Made by a program: the position numbers and the translations under genes. From Cyanidium caldarium (taxonomy: Eukaryota > Rhodophyta > Bangiophyceae > Cyanidiales > Cyanidiaceae), in contig JANCYW010000006.1 of assembly GCA_026184775.1 (NCBI GenBank), forward strand, positions 456,558 to 520,557: a DNA stretch of 64,000 bases. Direction: 5' to 3'. The stretch's first letter is position 1. Every line of letters begins with the position of its first letter. Below the pieces are notes generated by a model, which searched no databases, was not told where the DNA came from, and worked only from the letters and a program-made list of their open reading frames with translations. Below are positions 19,501 through 28,225 of this stretch, in pieces.

Positions 19501-19669
19501 GGATGGAGTGCCGCGTTTCGTATCCAAAGTGACGCAGAGCAGCGGCGTTGCCGGAGAGACAACTCGCGTTCCCAACTTGGTATCGATGCCGGCGGCCGCC
19601 AAGCCCCGCGGCGAGCGTGTAAGGGAGAAAAGCAAGAGGCGCCGTCGACAGGAGGATGGCAAGGCGTAA
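16535..19669 (+). CDS. NAT10: NAT10/KRE33 RNA cytidine acetyltransferase
   Basis: An ATP-dependent enzyme that makes N4-acetylcytidine in 18S rRNA and some tRNAs, acting in the nucleolus. The 1044-residue protein begins MRKRVDERLR, as in orthologues, then has LGFSSHRKKRMRQIRK, DPFEVF and LQDFEALTPNLLARTIETVE (N-terminal domain). The Walker A motif AARGRGKSAS is near residue 310 and the Walker B-like VDEAAAIPL near 420. The GNAT acetyl-CoA motif HPDVQGMGYG is near 670. The C-terminal tail is lysine/arginine rich. The start at 16535 is fixed by alignment to known family N-termini. It is divergent from UTP7, with about 245 bp between the starts, so the two ribosome biogenesis genes may share a promoter. 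Confidence 0.94.
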   Translation: MRKRVDERLRSLLRRAWETHTRALLFLIGDHAKDQVPNLHYMMCKVGARAKPSVLWMYKRELGFSSHRKKRMRQIRKMVQRGMLDPDQEDPFEVFISSTSIRFAYYAESEKILGNTYGMLILQDFEALTPNLLARTIETVEGGGLVVVLLSTLTSLRQLYTLSMDLHTRYQTERYREVVPRFNERLVRSLASCPAVLVMDDELNVLPVVGGEAVSAHGQTSGNAMPTAFPTADVGVKETDSVLRARQTALREQYPLGALLQCAKTLDQAETLIALNEALLHRSTTEASGADPPASRPSRLAGTSITFVTAARGRGKSASLGLATALAIMHGYSNVVVAAPSPENLVAFFAFVVSGLKALGYQEHLDFQVDADRHKHVVRIGVWKTHRQSVQYLEPTVAAAPEADTRALLGSAELLIVDEAAAIPLLYTNKLVSSAPAVSCNVFLSSTVTGYEGTGRSLSLKLLQQLRASARPAAAAAVVVGTDGGNGRRLRELQLRQPIRYAERDPIETWLYRVLCLEATAAEPLASRSAPHPRDCQLFEVDRDALFSAHAMAEAFLHRAMALFVSSHYKNSPNDLQMLSDAPAHRLYVLLAPDVTDDGDDDESPHRMRLPDVLCALQVCLEGAIGHERVAEELGRGRRAAGDLIPWTVSQQFQEPAFAGLAGARIVRIATHPDVQGMGYGTRAVQLLLQHVSADAQSALPPSSRADLAPAETDTDVLPQPLLHRLDERRHERPLDYLGVSFGLAHGLFRFWRRLGFLPVYVRLTPNELTAEHTCILLHELRSDATSAGVGGTPGGIRSLYEDWRRRFLSLLGYQLRHLPVGLALAMLEMTSASSSVPLTYQELQWHCSPHDRQRLASYARDLLDYHVVLDMVPLLAHLYFLRRFDAEAVSLSAAQQAILLALGLQHRSLESLDRELDVGVPQLLALFSKMMRKMAAALIRIEEAALARDMPTEPDMRPVGGGERSAAADLQADLLSEEGGDERERRRRDGVPRFVSKVTQSSGVAGETTRVPNLVSMPAAAKPRGERVREKSKRRRRQEDGKA

Positions 19670-20076
19670 AAGCATGGGAAAAGGAGTTGACGATGGAGAG
19701 CAGCTCGCGGCGTGGTGGAGACGGATATCTTGTGCGCGTTATCGACCCCGGCGGCATCGTGTGTGGGAGACCCGGCGAGGCATGCGCACCCTGAAGGCAC
19801 CCTCGAGGAAACGGGTGCAGCGCGGGAATGCGTGTGTCGCGCCGGTGTGCGTGTCCTGCACGCGCACCGCGACCCGCACCACTCGTGTGCCGTCGACTGC
19901 CGCGGGACGCCGACGGTGAGCGCGGACCATCGGGGCGGGTGTGTACACGAGCCGCGGTTTGGACTTGGTGGGCGGAGCAGATCCAGCGCGCGTCACCCGA
20001 TCGCCGGCCCGGTTTGGTGAGGCGGTCTCTCGTCGTCCCGATCCACCCTGTCCCCGTCGACGCTTCTTCCCTCTCC
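19670..20076. other. intergenic region between NAT10 and signal peptide peptidase
   Basis: About 400 bp between two plus-strand genes. Several short frames cross it but none has recognisable motifs and their residues are Arg/Cys/Pro rich. No RNA gene was recognised. It should contain the NAT10 3' end and the promoter of the peptidase. Confidence 0.55.
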
Positions 20077-21501
20077 ATGACCCGGAGTACCTCTCCGCAG
20101 CGGACGCGAAAGCGTACCGCTACGGCCACGACGAACACCCATTCATCCCGCTCCCGCAGCGGCCAGCGCCGGTCTTCCCAACGGTCCAGCACGTCGTTGT
20201 TGACCCCGACGCTGCTCGCCTGGTACGGCGTGCTGTTGTTCGTCTTGGCGGTCTTCCCGCTGCTGTTCATGGCGCTAGAGGATGCACAGTGGGTGTCGCC
20301 ATCGCCGTCACTCACCTCCCCGGTATCGATCGGCGTCATGCTGGTCCACATGGTGTGCGTGTCGGTGGCGGTGGTGTATATCGGCGCGCACGTGTCGGCG
20401 GCGCGCGAGGGCGAGCGGCAACGGGCGCTGCAACTGCTGCGCAAACACGGACGAGACGGCCGGCGGGACATGGAGGCGGCGCTGGCCGAGCTGGAACGCG
20501 AAGTGATCGGGCGCTCGGACGCGCTGCGCATTCCGCTGGTGGCGTCGTGTGGCCTGTTCGGGCTGTTTCTGGCCATCCGTTACCTGCCGCCACAGGTAGT
20601 CACCTGGGTGGTCGGGTCGTATCTGACGGTGGCCGGGCTGGCGTCGGTGGCCAACGTGCTGGCGCCGCTATATGAGGTGTTCGGCGTGCGGGATGACCTG
20701 CTGGCATCGCTCAGCAGCGAGCGCAACGGCGAGGTGGATGCCGCTGAGCCCGGCCGACCGTCCGCATCGCCCACTCCCTGGCTGTCGCGCCGTTTCCGCC
20801 TCTTCCACGGCAGCGTCGTCGTCCAGGCGCGCGACCTGCTCTCCATGGCAGTGGCCGTGCCGCTGATGGTGTGGTATTTCCGAGCGCCCGCATCCCACGC
20901 GTTTGTGTTGAACAATGTGTTCGCCGCCAGCCTGGGCGTGACCGGCATCGAGCTGCTGGCGCTGGGCGACTTCAAATCGGCGGTGCTGCTGTTGCTGGGC
21001 CTATTCGCGTACGATATTTTCTGGGTATTTGGCAGTGAGAGCGTGTTCGGCGACAATGTGATGGTGTCGGTGGCGCGCGGCATCTCCGGCCCGTTCAAAT
21101 TTGTGTTTCCACGGCCACGAACCCGCCCGGACCGACCGCGCGAGTTTTCCATGCTCGGGCTGGGCGATCTGGTCATACCGGGAGTGTTTGTGGCACTGAT
21201 GCTGCGTTTCGACAACCGACACACCCCGACACGGAGTGCACCGCCGCACAAACCCTATTTCAGGGTGGCCATCATCGCGTACGCGGCCGGCATGGTGCTC
21301 ACCTTCGGCGTCATGGCCTGGTCGGGCGTCGCCCAGCCGGCGCTGCTCTACCTGGTGCCGCTGTGCCTGGCATCGCCGATCGCCTTGGCCATCTGCCGCG
21401 GTGACTGGCGCTCCCTGTGGCGTTACGAGGAGGTGGAGGAGGAGGAGAAAGAGTCGGGCAGCAAGGCGCCGAAACGATCCATCCGGACCAAGGCCGAGTG
21501 A
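20077..21501 (+). CDS. SPP: signal peptide peptidase (intramembrane aspartyl protease)
   Basis: A presenilin-type protease of the endoplasmic reticulum that cleaves leftover signal peptides within the membrane. The 474-residue protein has about nine hydrophobic segments. The catalytic aspartates are Asp313 in the YD motif (FAYDIFWVF) and Asp364 in GLGD (MLGLGDLVIPG). The C-terminal QPALLYLVP segment matches the PAL motif. The N-terminal ~50 residues are Arg/Ser/Thr-rich, and the acidic tail ends with basic residues, though a clean KKxx retrieval signal is not seen. The ATG at 20077 precedes this leader; no other in-frame ATG lies between it and the first membrane segment. Confidence 0.93.
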   Translation: MTRSTSPQRTRKRTATATTNTHSSRSRSGQRRSSQRSSTSLLTPTLLAWYGVLLFVLAVFPLLFMALEDAQWVSPSPSLTSPVSIGVMLVHMVCVSVAVVYIGAHVSAAREGERQRALQLLRKHGRDGRRDMEAALAELEREVIGRSDALRIPLVASCGLFGLFLAIRYLPPQVVTWVVGSYLTVAGLASVANVLAPLYEVFGVRDDLLASLSSERNGEVDAAEPGRPSASPTPWLSRRFRLFHGSVVVQARDLLSMAVAVPLMVWYFRAPASHAFVLNNVFAASLGVTGIELLALGDFKSAVLLLLGLFAYDIFWVFGSESVFGDNVMVSVARGISGPFKFVFPRPRTRPDRPREFSMLGLGDLVIPGVFVALMLRFDNRHTPTRSAPPHKPYFRVAIIAYAAGMVLTFGVMAWSGVAQPALLYLVPLCLASPIALAICRGDWRSLWRYEEVEEEEKESGSKAPKRSIRTKAE

Positions 21502-21783
21502 ATAAAACATCAAGAGGACGTGTAAAAGTGCGACGATATGCGCCTGGTGAGTTTCTCCCATGCTCGCTTCTCCCGTTCGATCCCCTGCAGCAGCAGCAGT
21601 ATCCCGTGCCCCGGCATCCGCCTCGACCATGTTTCGTCCGCGCTCACCGCCTCCGCCTCCCGCGATCCGTTCTCGGGGTGACGTGCGCGCGCGGTCCGCA
21701 CCTCACCAACACCGCCGCGTCTGTCGTTGGTGGAGTCGACGTGGCATCCGGAAGGGTGCATGCGTTGGCGGGGGTGTGTGAGC

Positions 21784-23109
21784 ATGTTCCAATGGGTGGC
21801 CAGTCCGCGACAGACGCGTCGTTGGCCCCCCAACTCCCGAAACGCCGCTTCTGCTGCGGTGGCCGGCGGTCGGCGGCGGCGGCGGCGGATGGCGGCGGGT
21901 GCGGACGGCACCACCGCCTCGTCGGCGTCGACCTCGATGGCGTCGTCTCGCGGCGGCAAACCGGAACGGTGGCCGTTTCGGGAGATTGTCTCGCCGCAGA
22001 ATGTGAAGTTGAAAGAGATTCGGGAGTTGTTGCGCAGCACCAAGGCGTCGGTGGCGGATGCGTTGCTGGCGGCGGAGGCGTGCACCCGGTTGCGGGACCG
22101 CTCCCACGGCGACGAGGACAGCGGCCGAGTTGCTGAACTGGAGCGTGATCCCCATTCCGGTGCGCCATTTGTCATCGAAGGTGCGCGTCTGGTGTTGGAC
22201 GCGTTGGAGTGCGGGTGGCGGCCCAAGTTCGTGCTGTGCGATGCGCGCTCGGCGGGCGACTTGCACCGACGCCATCCGCGGCTGTTTGCGCACCTGTGTG
22301 ACCCGTCTATCTCGCGGCGGGTGCAGTTGTGCAGCACACCGATGCCAAGCGACACCACCTCGCCGCAGGGCATCGTGGGCGTGTTTCGACGGCAGCCGCT
22401 TCCGTGGTGTAGCGATACGTCCAACGTGATGCTGTTGTTGGATGGCGTGCAGGATCCGGGCAATATGGGTACCATCCTGCGGTCCGGTTGTGCGGCCGGC
22501 GTGCAGGGTGTGCTGTTGACGCCCGGATGTGCCGATGCGTGGAGCACCAAGGCGTTGCGGGCGGGCATGGGCGCCCATTTCCGCGTGCCCATCGTGGAGG
22601 ACGTGCCGTGGAATCGAGTGCCGCAGGTGTTGGAGATGGCGACGACAGGAATGACGAGGTCGGACGGGAATGGAGCATTGGAAGAAGGGAGAGCGGCGTG
22701 GACGGAATGGCCGTTTGTGATGGCGGTGGCGCACGGACGCGCCGAACCGGATATTCTGCATCGGACGTACACGGACTGTGCGGCATTTGCGGATGTTGCG
22801 CGGACGGAGAGCCGAAGCGAGGGCGGCAACGGCAGCACCGGTCGTCCATCTGGACAACGCCGTCTGTGCCTGTTGGTGATCGGTAGCGAGGCGCACGGTC
22901 CGAGCGAGGAGGCGTTTGCGTTGGCACGACAGGTGTCCGGCTCGTGCACCATCGAGATACCCATGATGTGTCGCACCGACTCGTTGAATGCGGCGGTGGC
23001 CGCCTCGGTGATTCTGTTCGAGGCACAGCGACGACGACAACAGGCACTTCAGGAGAGAGCCGACCACGCGGTGATGGGTGCGTCCGGGTCTCCACCGAAA
23101 CGGTCCTGA
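21784..23109 (+). CDS. SpoU/TrmH-family RNA 2'-O-methyltransferase, probably organellar
   Basis: An S-adenosylmethionine-dependent ribose methyltransferase of the SPOUT superfamily acting on rRNA or tRNA. The knot-domain motifs are all present: LLLDGVQDPGNMGTILRS (motif 1), LLVIGSEAHGPS (motif 2) and IEIPMMCRTDSLNAAVAASV (motif 3). The N-terminal substrate-binding part includes FVIEGARLVLDAL. The first ~60 residues are Arg/Ala/Ser rich and nearly free of acids, which suggests a mitochondrial or plastid presequence; mitochondrial MRM3-like or plastid 23S rRNA enzymes are the closest functional idea. The start at 21784 begins this leader; 21727 is an alternative. It is convergent with the next gene, only 22 bp between stops. 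Confidence 0.88.
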   Translation: MFQWVASPRQTRRWPPNSRNAASAAVAGGRRRRRRMAAGADGTTASSASTSMASSRGGKPERWPFREIVSPQNVKLKEIRELLRSTKASVADALLAAEACTRLRDRSHGDEDSGRVAELERDPHSGAPFVIEGARLVLDALECGWRPKFVLCDARSAGDLHRRHPRLFAHLCDPSISRRVQLCSTPMPSDTTSPQGIVGVFRRQPLPWCSDTSNVMLLLDGVQDPGNMGTILRSGCAAGVQGVLLTPGCADAWSTKALRAGMGAHFRVPIVEDVPWNRVPQVLEMATTGMTRSDGNGALEEGRAAWTEWPFVMAVAHGRAEPDILHRTYTDCAAFADVARTESRSEGGNGSTGRPSGQRRLCLLVIGSEAHGPSEEAFALARQVSGSCTIEIPMMCRTDSLNAAVAASVILFEAQRRRQQALQERADHAVMGASGSPPKRS

Positions 23110-23131
23110 GCCGAAGACGCGCCCGGGCGCC

Positions 23132-23959
23132 CTACCTCTCCGACCCGAGACGGTGCGGTGGCCGCGATACTAGGTATAGCGACGGCCCGAGTCCGGGCAG
23201 CAGCAGAATGCTGATCAGCCAGGCGTAATCGCTCCAGGCCCAATCGCGCCAGGCCGCCGGTGCCAGTCGTCGCCGCCGCATATCCTGCGCGATCGGGTCG
23301 GCCACGAAAACCGACAACAGCAGGAGGTCCACGCAAGAGGTGCTCACCAGCCGCTCGCTCCAGAAGAGATCCGTAAAGCGATGCCAATCCTGTTCAAAGG
23401 CGATCCGTAACGTATGCCACTGGTCGGGGCGCAGGAGGCCGCACGCCTCGGCATATAGCAGGAGCGAGAAGAGCAGCAGCGAGACGGCGAACGGTTTCGA
23501 CTGCAGTACGCGCAGCCACAACGGGTACGCCGGCGTCACCGAAGCCGTCGCGGAGTCGGCGGTGTTGCCGGAAAGATAGGGCGGACGCAGCGCGAGGTAC
23601 GGACCGAGGGCGGCGAAACCGGCAGCCATGGAGGCGACCACAAAGGGCCAGGCCGGTAGCGGGCGCGCCGATCGGGTCGGCGCCTCGGCACGCTGCTCGC
23701 GCTCCTGCGTCAGCAGCAGCACCGCGAACACCGTCGGCACCACTCCCAGCAGGGAGAACACCGCCGCGTAGATAGAACTGGTGTCCTGGTGCGTGTTCAA
23801 CGGGTCGTTCACGAGGGTGACGATGAGCGACACGGTGCCTTCGGTGCTGCCCGGCGCCAGAACGAAGCCGTAAACCAGAAAGCTGGCCCAGGCTACCCAG
23901 ATCAATCCTCTTTTCCAGTTTGTGCGCTCATTGGAGGTGCGGGACCGCTCGTCGGTCAT
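23132..23959 (-). CDS. conserved multi-pass membrane protein, possibly plastid
   Basis: A 275-residue protein with about six hydrophobic segments. After a short charged leader come VAWASFLVYGFVLAPG, a helix around SIYAAVFSLLGVVPTVFAVLLL, and PAWPFVVASMAAGFAALGPYLALRPP. From memory this pattern resembles conserved membrane proteins of cyanobacteria and plastids with no established role; I cannot confirm that without a search. The frame is open upstream to 24211, and translation from an ATG at 24145 would add ~60 Arg/Gly/Thr-rich residues that could be a transit peptide, so the true start may be earlier. No catalytic motif is seen. Confidence 0.75.
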   Translation of the reverse strand: MTDERSRTSNERTNWKRGLIWVAWASFLVYGFVLAPGSTEGTVSLIVTLVNDPLNTHQDTSSIYAAVFSLLGVVPTVFAVLLLTQEREQRAEAPTRSARPLPAWPFVVASMAAGFAALGPYLALRPPYLSGNTADSATASVTPAYPLWLRVLQSKPFAVSLLLFSLLLYAEACGLLRPDQWHTLRIAFEQDWHRFTDLFWSERLVSTSCVDLLLLSVFVADPIAQDMRRRRLAPAAWRDWAWSDYAWLISILLLPGLGPSLYLVSRPPHRLGSER

Positions 23960-24385
23960 CCGAGTCGTCGTTGGCCGGAGTCGGGGGAGGCCTCCTCGCG
24001 CCGGCGGCGGCGCCGGCCCTCTTCGCCATTTCACCTTGCCGGTCCACCCTGAACCCCACTGCGTCCTCAACGTCCTGCTGCCAATATCTGCATCCCTTCC
24101 CGATCTATGCAACCTACCCGTCCACACCGTCCCCACGACCCACATAACCGCCAGCGGCATCGGGCAACGCGCCGTAGGTCCCCCCTCATCGGGCCGCATC
24201 GAGGTGTTCACCGTGTCCCCGCCGACCCGCCGATCGATCGGCGCGTCCGCGCGATCCGCATTTCGTGCGCGCGCCTCCCCCCCTCCCTCGATCCGATCCG
24301 CGCACGGACACGCCCGCAGCGCATCGACGCCTGGATAGCGCGATGTGGTATTCGGGAATATCCTGTACCCTCCAAACCTGCTTCT

Positions 24386-27300
24386 TTACGGCGTGTCCAC
24401 TAGGCGGCGGATGCGTTCGTCTACGGGCACTTCATCTCCGTGCTTCTCCATCGACCGCACGCACTCCCGCAGCGCTTGCTGCAGCGGCGGATAGTCCTGC
24501 AGTGCGCGCTCCAGGGGCGCATTCGGCAGATGCCGCAGCACTGCCGGCAGCGATTGCGGTAAAGTGAGGGTGACCGCCCGTAGGAATCCCTCCCACAGCT
24601 TGGGCGCTTGCCATATGCGGCGCCGGGCGAGTCGCGCCAGCAGCGGCAGCAGCACCTTCGCTTGCAGCTGCGGGTACAGCGCCAGCAGTTGCAGCACCGA
24701 GCGCAGAAGCAACAACGGCAGTGGGTCGCGTTCCGCCAGCGGTGGCAATGCCGCGGCCCACACCTCGGGTCGGAACACGCTGGGCATGTCGAAGCACACT
24801 TGCAGGGCGCGTACCAGCTGCTTGACGCTGAGACCGTCGGCGGCGTTCGGTGTCAGAGTGTGCAGCGCTTGCAACAGCACCGCGGGCGGCAGTGCCGGTG
24901 CAGTGCGGCTGGGCGCAGTGAGGCGGTGAAAAGCGGTGCGCAGTTCCGCGGGCGACAGGTGCTGCACCAGCAGCGGCAACACCTGCTGCGCCTCGCCGGA
25001 GGAGAAGCCGTTCAGGATCGGCAGCAGCAGGTGGATATCGCCGGTGCGTTGGTGGCGGGCGCGGCAAGCGTCCACCAGCTCCGAGGGCAGTTTGGTGGCC
25101 GATCCGGCGGCCGCCTCGACGAGCACGCGGATGATCGGGTCAGCATCGGGTACCGGGGCGTCGCGAACCAGCCGCGTCAGCGCCGCATCCTGCACCGACA
25201 CCAGTCCGGATGTCTGCTTCAAGACCCGTTGCACCACCGCACGCATCGCCTCCGCTGCTGTCGCCACATACACCTCCAGCACCAGGAACGTCAACAGCTG
25301 TGCATGACGCCGCGCCAACGCCGCCAACAACACCAGCAACCGTTCCAACCGCGTCACCGCCATTTCCCGCAGCGCGTGGCGCACACGCTCCTGCACCGCC
25401 GCCTCCACCACCGGCGCCAGCTGTGCATGTTCGGCGTGTACCTTGTCGGCCAGCATGCGCACCGCCGGTCCGCGCACCAGCTCATCGTCGTCTTGCACCA
25501 GTCGAAAGGCGGTGTGCAGCGCTCGATCCCGCGCCGCCCCGTAACGGTGGAGCAGCAGCTCGCGCAACGCCATGATCGCCGTCGAAGCGCGGGTCGGATC
25601 CTGCCCCACGCGATACAGCGCCTCGAACACCGATTCCGGCAGCAGCGGCAGCTGCAACAGAAACGCCGGCAGCACGGCGGCACGAGCATCGCGCAATGCT
25701 TCGCAACGATCGACAAAGGCCAGCACGAGACGTTCGTACTCTTGTAACAGAGCGTGGCTGTCGTCGCCGGGATCCCCGAAGACGCTACCGTCACCGCCCA
25801 CTTCCGTATCCTCTTCCTCATCTCCGGACGCCGCCTCCGCCTCTTCCACCTCTTTTTCGGATGACGACTCCGTCGGTGTCTGCGGCTTCGGCGCCGCTTC
25901 TGACTCTAACGCCCTCAGCAGCCGCTCTAATAACACCGCTTTCAGACCGGACTTGTCGAGTCCGCGTCGCATCAGCTCCTCGCGCAGCTGCGCCACGGTC
26001 ATCTTGCGCGCCTTGGCCTGGGTCAGCGACGGCTCCACGGCCGCCTCCTCCTTGACCGCGTCCGGCCACGACGCCGGCGGTGTCTCCGTTTTGACGGGCA
26101 TCCGCCGTCGTTTCGCCGGCCGTTCCGATGGATCCGCTTTGTGCACTCGCTTCCCCTCCGCCTTCACCAGCTCATCGCCTGCTCTCTGCGCCTCCGCCTC
26201 CGCCTCCTCCATCAGCCAGGCCGCGGCCGCCAGTCGCATCAGCCACGTCGCCGCCAGGTCGTAGCGCCGCCCGAAATCCTTCACGATGTAATCCATCACG
26301 GTGCCGGCCATGCTGCGGCGGTAAGCGGTATGCACCAGCAAATACGCCAGCAGGGCCGTGCGCATCTCCGCGGCGCCCTCGTTGGCCAGCGGCTCCTCCG
26401 CGTGCAACAGGCGCAGAAAGGCGCGCGTACCGCACGCCGCAAACATCTCCGCGGTGAAGTGTGGCGGCAGCACCGGCGGCGCTTGGGCGCGAATGGTCGG
26501 TCGTCGCCGCTTGGCCTCCTCCACCAGACGCTGCTTCAGACGCTGCTGCATTTCCTGCTTGGCGGCGGCAGCGGCGCTGGCGGTGGACAGGCGCGCTCGC
26601 AGACGCGGATCCATGCGCGCGGCCTCATCGTCTTGCAGCATCTCCAGCGGGACGCTCGCCGGCAGCTGCGCGAACGTGTCCAGCGCGAAATCGGCCACCG
26701 CCTGTGGCCGACTGGCGGTGATGCTCGTCAGCAGTTCGGCCACCCGCTCCGCGTCCTCCAGCTGTTGTTGGGTGGGTGTTTGCGGCGCCGCCCGGCTCCA
26801 CGGCGCCATCAGGCCGCCCTCCAGCCGCATCTCTGCGGCGGCTTGGTCGGCGGCGGCCGCTGCGGCCTCGGCCTGATCGCCGGCGCCCAGCACCTCCAGC
26901 GTGGCCACCAGCTCGTCGCGAAAATGCACCGAATGCGGCCGACGCAACACACTCAGCAGCAGCGACTTGAGGTTCATCGCCACCGACTGCCGCTGGGAGA
27001 TGCGCTGCAGCATGTCGTAATCGCCAAGCGCCAGCTCCAACAGCGGCGTCAGGGCGCGTGGCAGCAGTTCGGCGCGACGACGGCCGATGGCCGCCAGCGC
27101 GTCCGCCGCCACCAACAGCGGCACGTAACCGGTCGTCTGGGCATCCACGGTCAGCACTTGCATGGCACGGTCGACCCAGGCGCCAGTGACGCGTTCGTCT
27201 TGCGCCAACCACGAGGCGCTCCGCGACAGGTCACGGGCGGTGAAACTACGCGTGCCACCGTCCACATCGGGTTCGGTGATGGCCAGCACTAACAGCTCTG

Positions 27301-27907
27301 CCAGCCGCAGCAGCACCGCGTGTCGAACCGCATGTCGCGCCACTTGCACATGCGCGCCAGCGGTCAGCGCCCGGTCCACCAACGATGCCCAGGCGGTCCA
27401 CCGCTCCTGGCGGCGCTGTTCCGGCGCTGGCTCACGCCGCTGAGTCGCTAAACGCGGATCCGTGGCCACGTCGGCGCTCGGCGCGCCACGCCACTCCGGG
27501 AACGATAGCGCCTCCAGCACCGACCGACACGTCCGCTGCAGCAGCTCGTATCCTTTGGTGGACAACTGCGCCGGTTCGTCGGCGCTCAGCAGCGCCTCCA
27601 CCAGGGCGGTGAGCAGGCCCAGCCAACGGTGGGGATCGAACGGCATCGCGCGACCGAACAGCGCTGCCACCATATCGCCGGCCTCCAACAGGCACGAACG
27701 CACTGTTGAAAGATTCGTCTCCTCAGCGGCGCTTTGCAACACCGCCTCCACCGCTGCCGCCAGGGCGTCGGCGGCCGCTTGTGCTTCCTCGGTGCCGGGC
27801 CACCCGGCCGCCTTCCACCACCACAGCGGTCGCGCTGCTGGCAGTGCGCGTTGTGCTCGCGTCCATGCCTCTTGTGTTGCCCGCAGCAGCTCTGGCTCAG
27901 AGGGCAT
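24386..27907 (-). CDS. SYMPK: symplekin/Pta1, 3'-end processing scaffold, with SAP motif
   Basis: A scaffold of the mRNA 3'-end cleavage and polyadenylation machinery in the nucleus. The 1173-residue protein is largely HEAT-like helices. The C-terminal symplekin domain is recognisable in LARRRIWQAPKLWEGFLRA and the following LPQSLPAVLRHLPN and YPPLQQALRE, which align with animal symplekin. A middle hydrophilic linker carries basic patches and, at residues ~632-668, a SAP-type motif (MTVAQLREELMRRGLDKSGLK), followed by an acidic stretch (~680-710). A SAP motif is not something I associate with symplekin. The ATG at 27907 is chosen because upstream codons in the open frame are unlike the family. 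CPSF30, encoded at 51 kb, belongs to the same complex. Confidence 0.85.
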   Translation of the reverse strand: MPSEPELLRATQEAWTRAQRALPAARPLWWWKAAGWPGTEEAQAAADALAAAVEAVLQSAAEETNLSTVRSCLLEAGDMVAALFGRAMPFDPHRWLGLLTALVEALLSADEPAQLSTKGYELLQRTCRSVLEALSFPEWRGAPSADVATDPRLATQRREPAPEQRRQERWTAWASLVDRALTAGAHVQVARHAVRHAVLLRLAELLVLAITEPDVDGGTRSFTARDLSRSASWLAQDERVTGAWVDRAMQVLTVDAQTTGYVPLLVAADALAAIGRRRAELLPRALTPLLELALGDYDMLQRISQRQSVAMNLKSLLLSVLRRPHSVHFRDELVATLEVLGAGDQAEAAAAAADQAAAEMRLEGGLMAPWSRAAPQTPTQQQLEDAERVAELLTSITASRPQAVADFALDTFAQLPASVPLEMLQDDEAARMDPRLRARLSTASAAAAAKQEMQQRLKQRLVEEAKRRRPTIRAQAPPVLPPHFTAEMFAACGTRAFLRLLHAEEPLANEGAAEMRTALLAYLLVHTAYRRSMAGTVMDYIVKDFGRRYDLAATWLMRLAAAAWLMEEAEAEAQRAGDELVKAEGKRVHKADPSERPAKRRRMPVKTETPPASWPDAVKEEAAVEPSLTQAKARKMTVAQLREELMRRGLDKSGLKAVLLERLLRALESEAAPKPQTPTESSSEKEVEEAEAASGDEEEDTEVGGDGSVFGDPGDDSHALLQEYERLVLAFVDRCEALRDARAAVLPAFLLQLPLLPESVFEALYRVGQDPTRASTAIMALRELLLHRYGAARDRALHTAFRLVQDDDELVRGPAVRMLADKVHAEHAQLAPVVEAAVQERVRHALREMAVTRLERLLVLLAALARRHAQLLTFLVLEVYVATAAEAMRAVVQRVLKQTSGLVSVQDAALTRLVRDAPVPDADPIIRVLVEAAAGSATKLPSELVDACRARHQRTGDIHLLLPILNGFSSGEAQQVLPLLVQHLSPAELRTAFHRLTAPSRTAPALPPAVLLQALHTLTPNAADGLSVKQLVRALQVCFDMPSVFRPEVWAAALPPLAERDPLPLLLLRSVLQLLALYPQLQAKVLLPLLARLARRRIWQAPKLWEGFLRAVTLTLPQSLPAVLRHLPNAPLERALQDYPPLQQALRECVRSMEKHGDEVPVDERIRRLVDTP

Positions 27908-28225
27908 GGTGTGGGATTCAAAGCCCGGGAGAGAGAGGCAAACGGAAGAGCGACGGCACGTCGGGTGGGCGTTTAGATCGGGATGGAGCGCGTCCCGCCG
28001 ATCCCAGTGTTGGGGACGAGAGGAGACGTCTGATGAGGGAGACGTCGAGTTGCCGGTGTGAGCAGATCTTGGAGCGGCCGCGAGCACCCGCATGCTATCG
28101 CCCGGTGGGATGCTAGGCAAAGCCCTGGTGGCAGTGCTCGCGGCTCGCTTGAGCGCGCAAGCAGCAGGTTATCCGCGACGTGGCACGGACACCGCACGAA
28201 AATACACTTTCGCATTCCTCCCTCT
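27908..28225. other. intergenic region upstream of symplekin
   Basis: About 318 bp between the symplekin start and the thioesterase stop, both on the minus strand. No gene or RNA was recognised; the symplekin promoter should lie here. Confidence 0.55.

Noticed and set aside
19693-20020. Small frames between NAT10 and signal peptide peptidase, one loosely resembling a Nudix box
   Set aside because: The Nudix spacing is wrong, the frame needs a GTG start, and the rest of the translation is low complexity.
27915-27935. T-arm-like sequence suggesting a tRNA upstream of symplekin
   Set aside because: The loop does not match the TTC consensus and no acceptor, D or anticodon stems could be found, including in permuted order.
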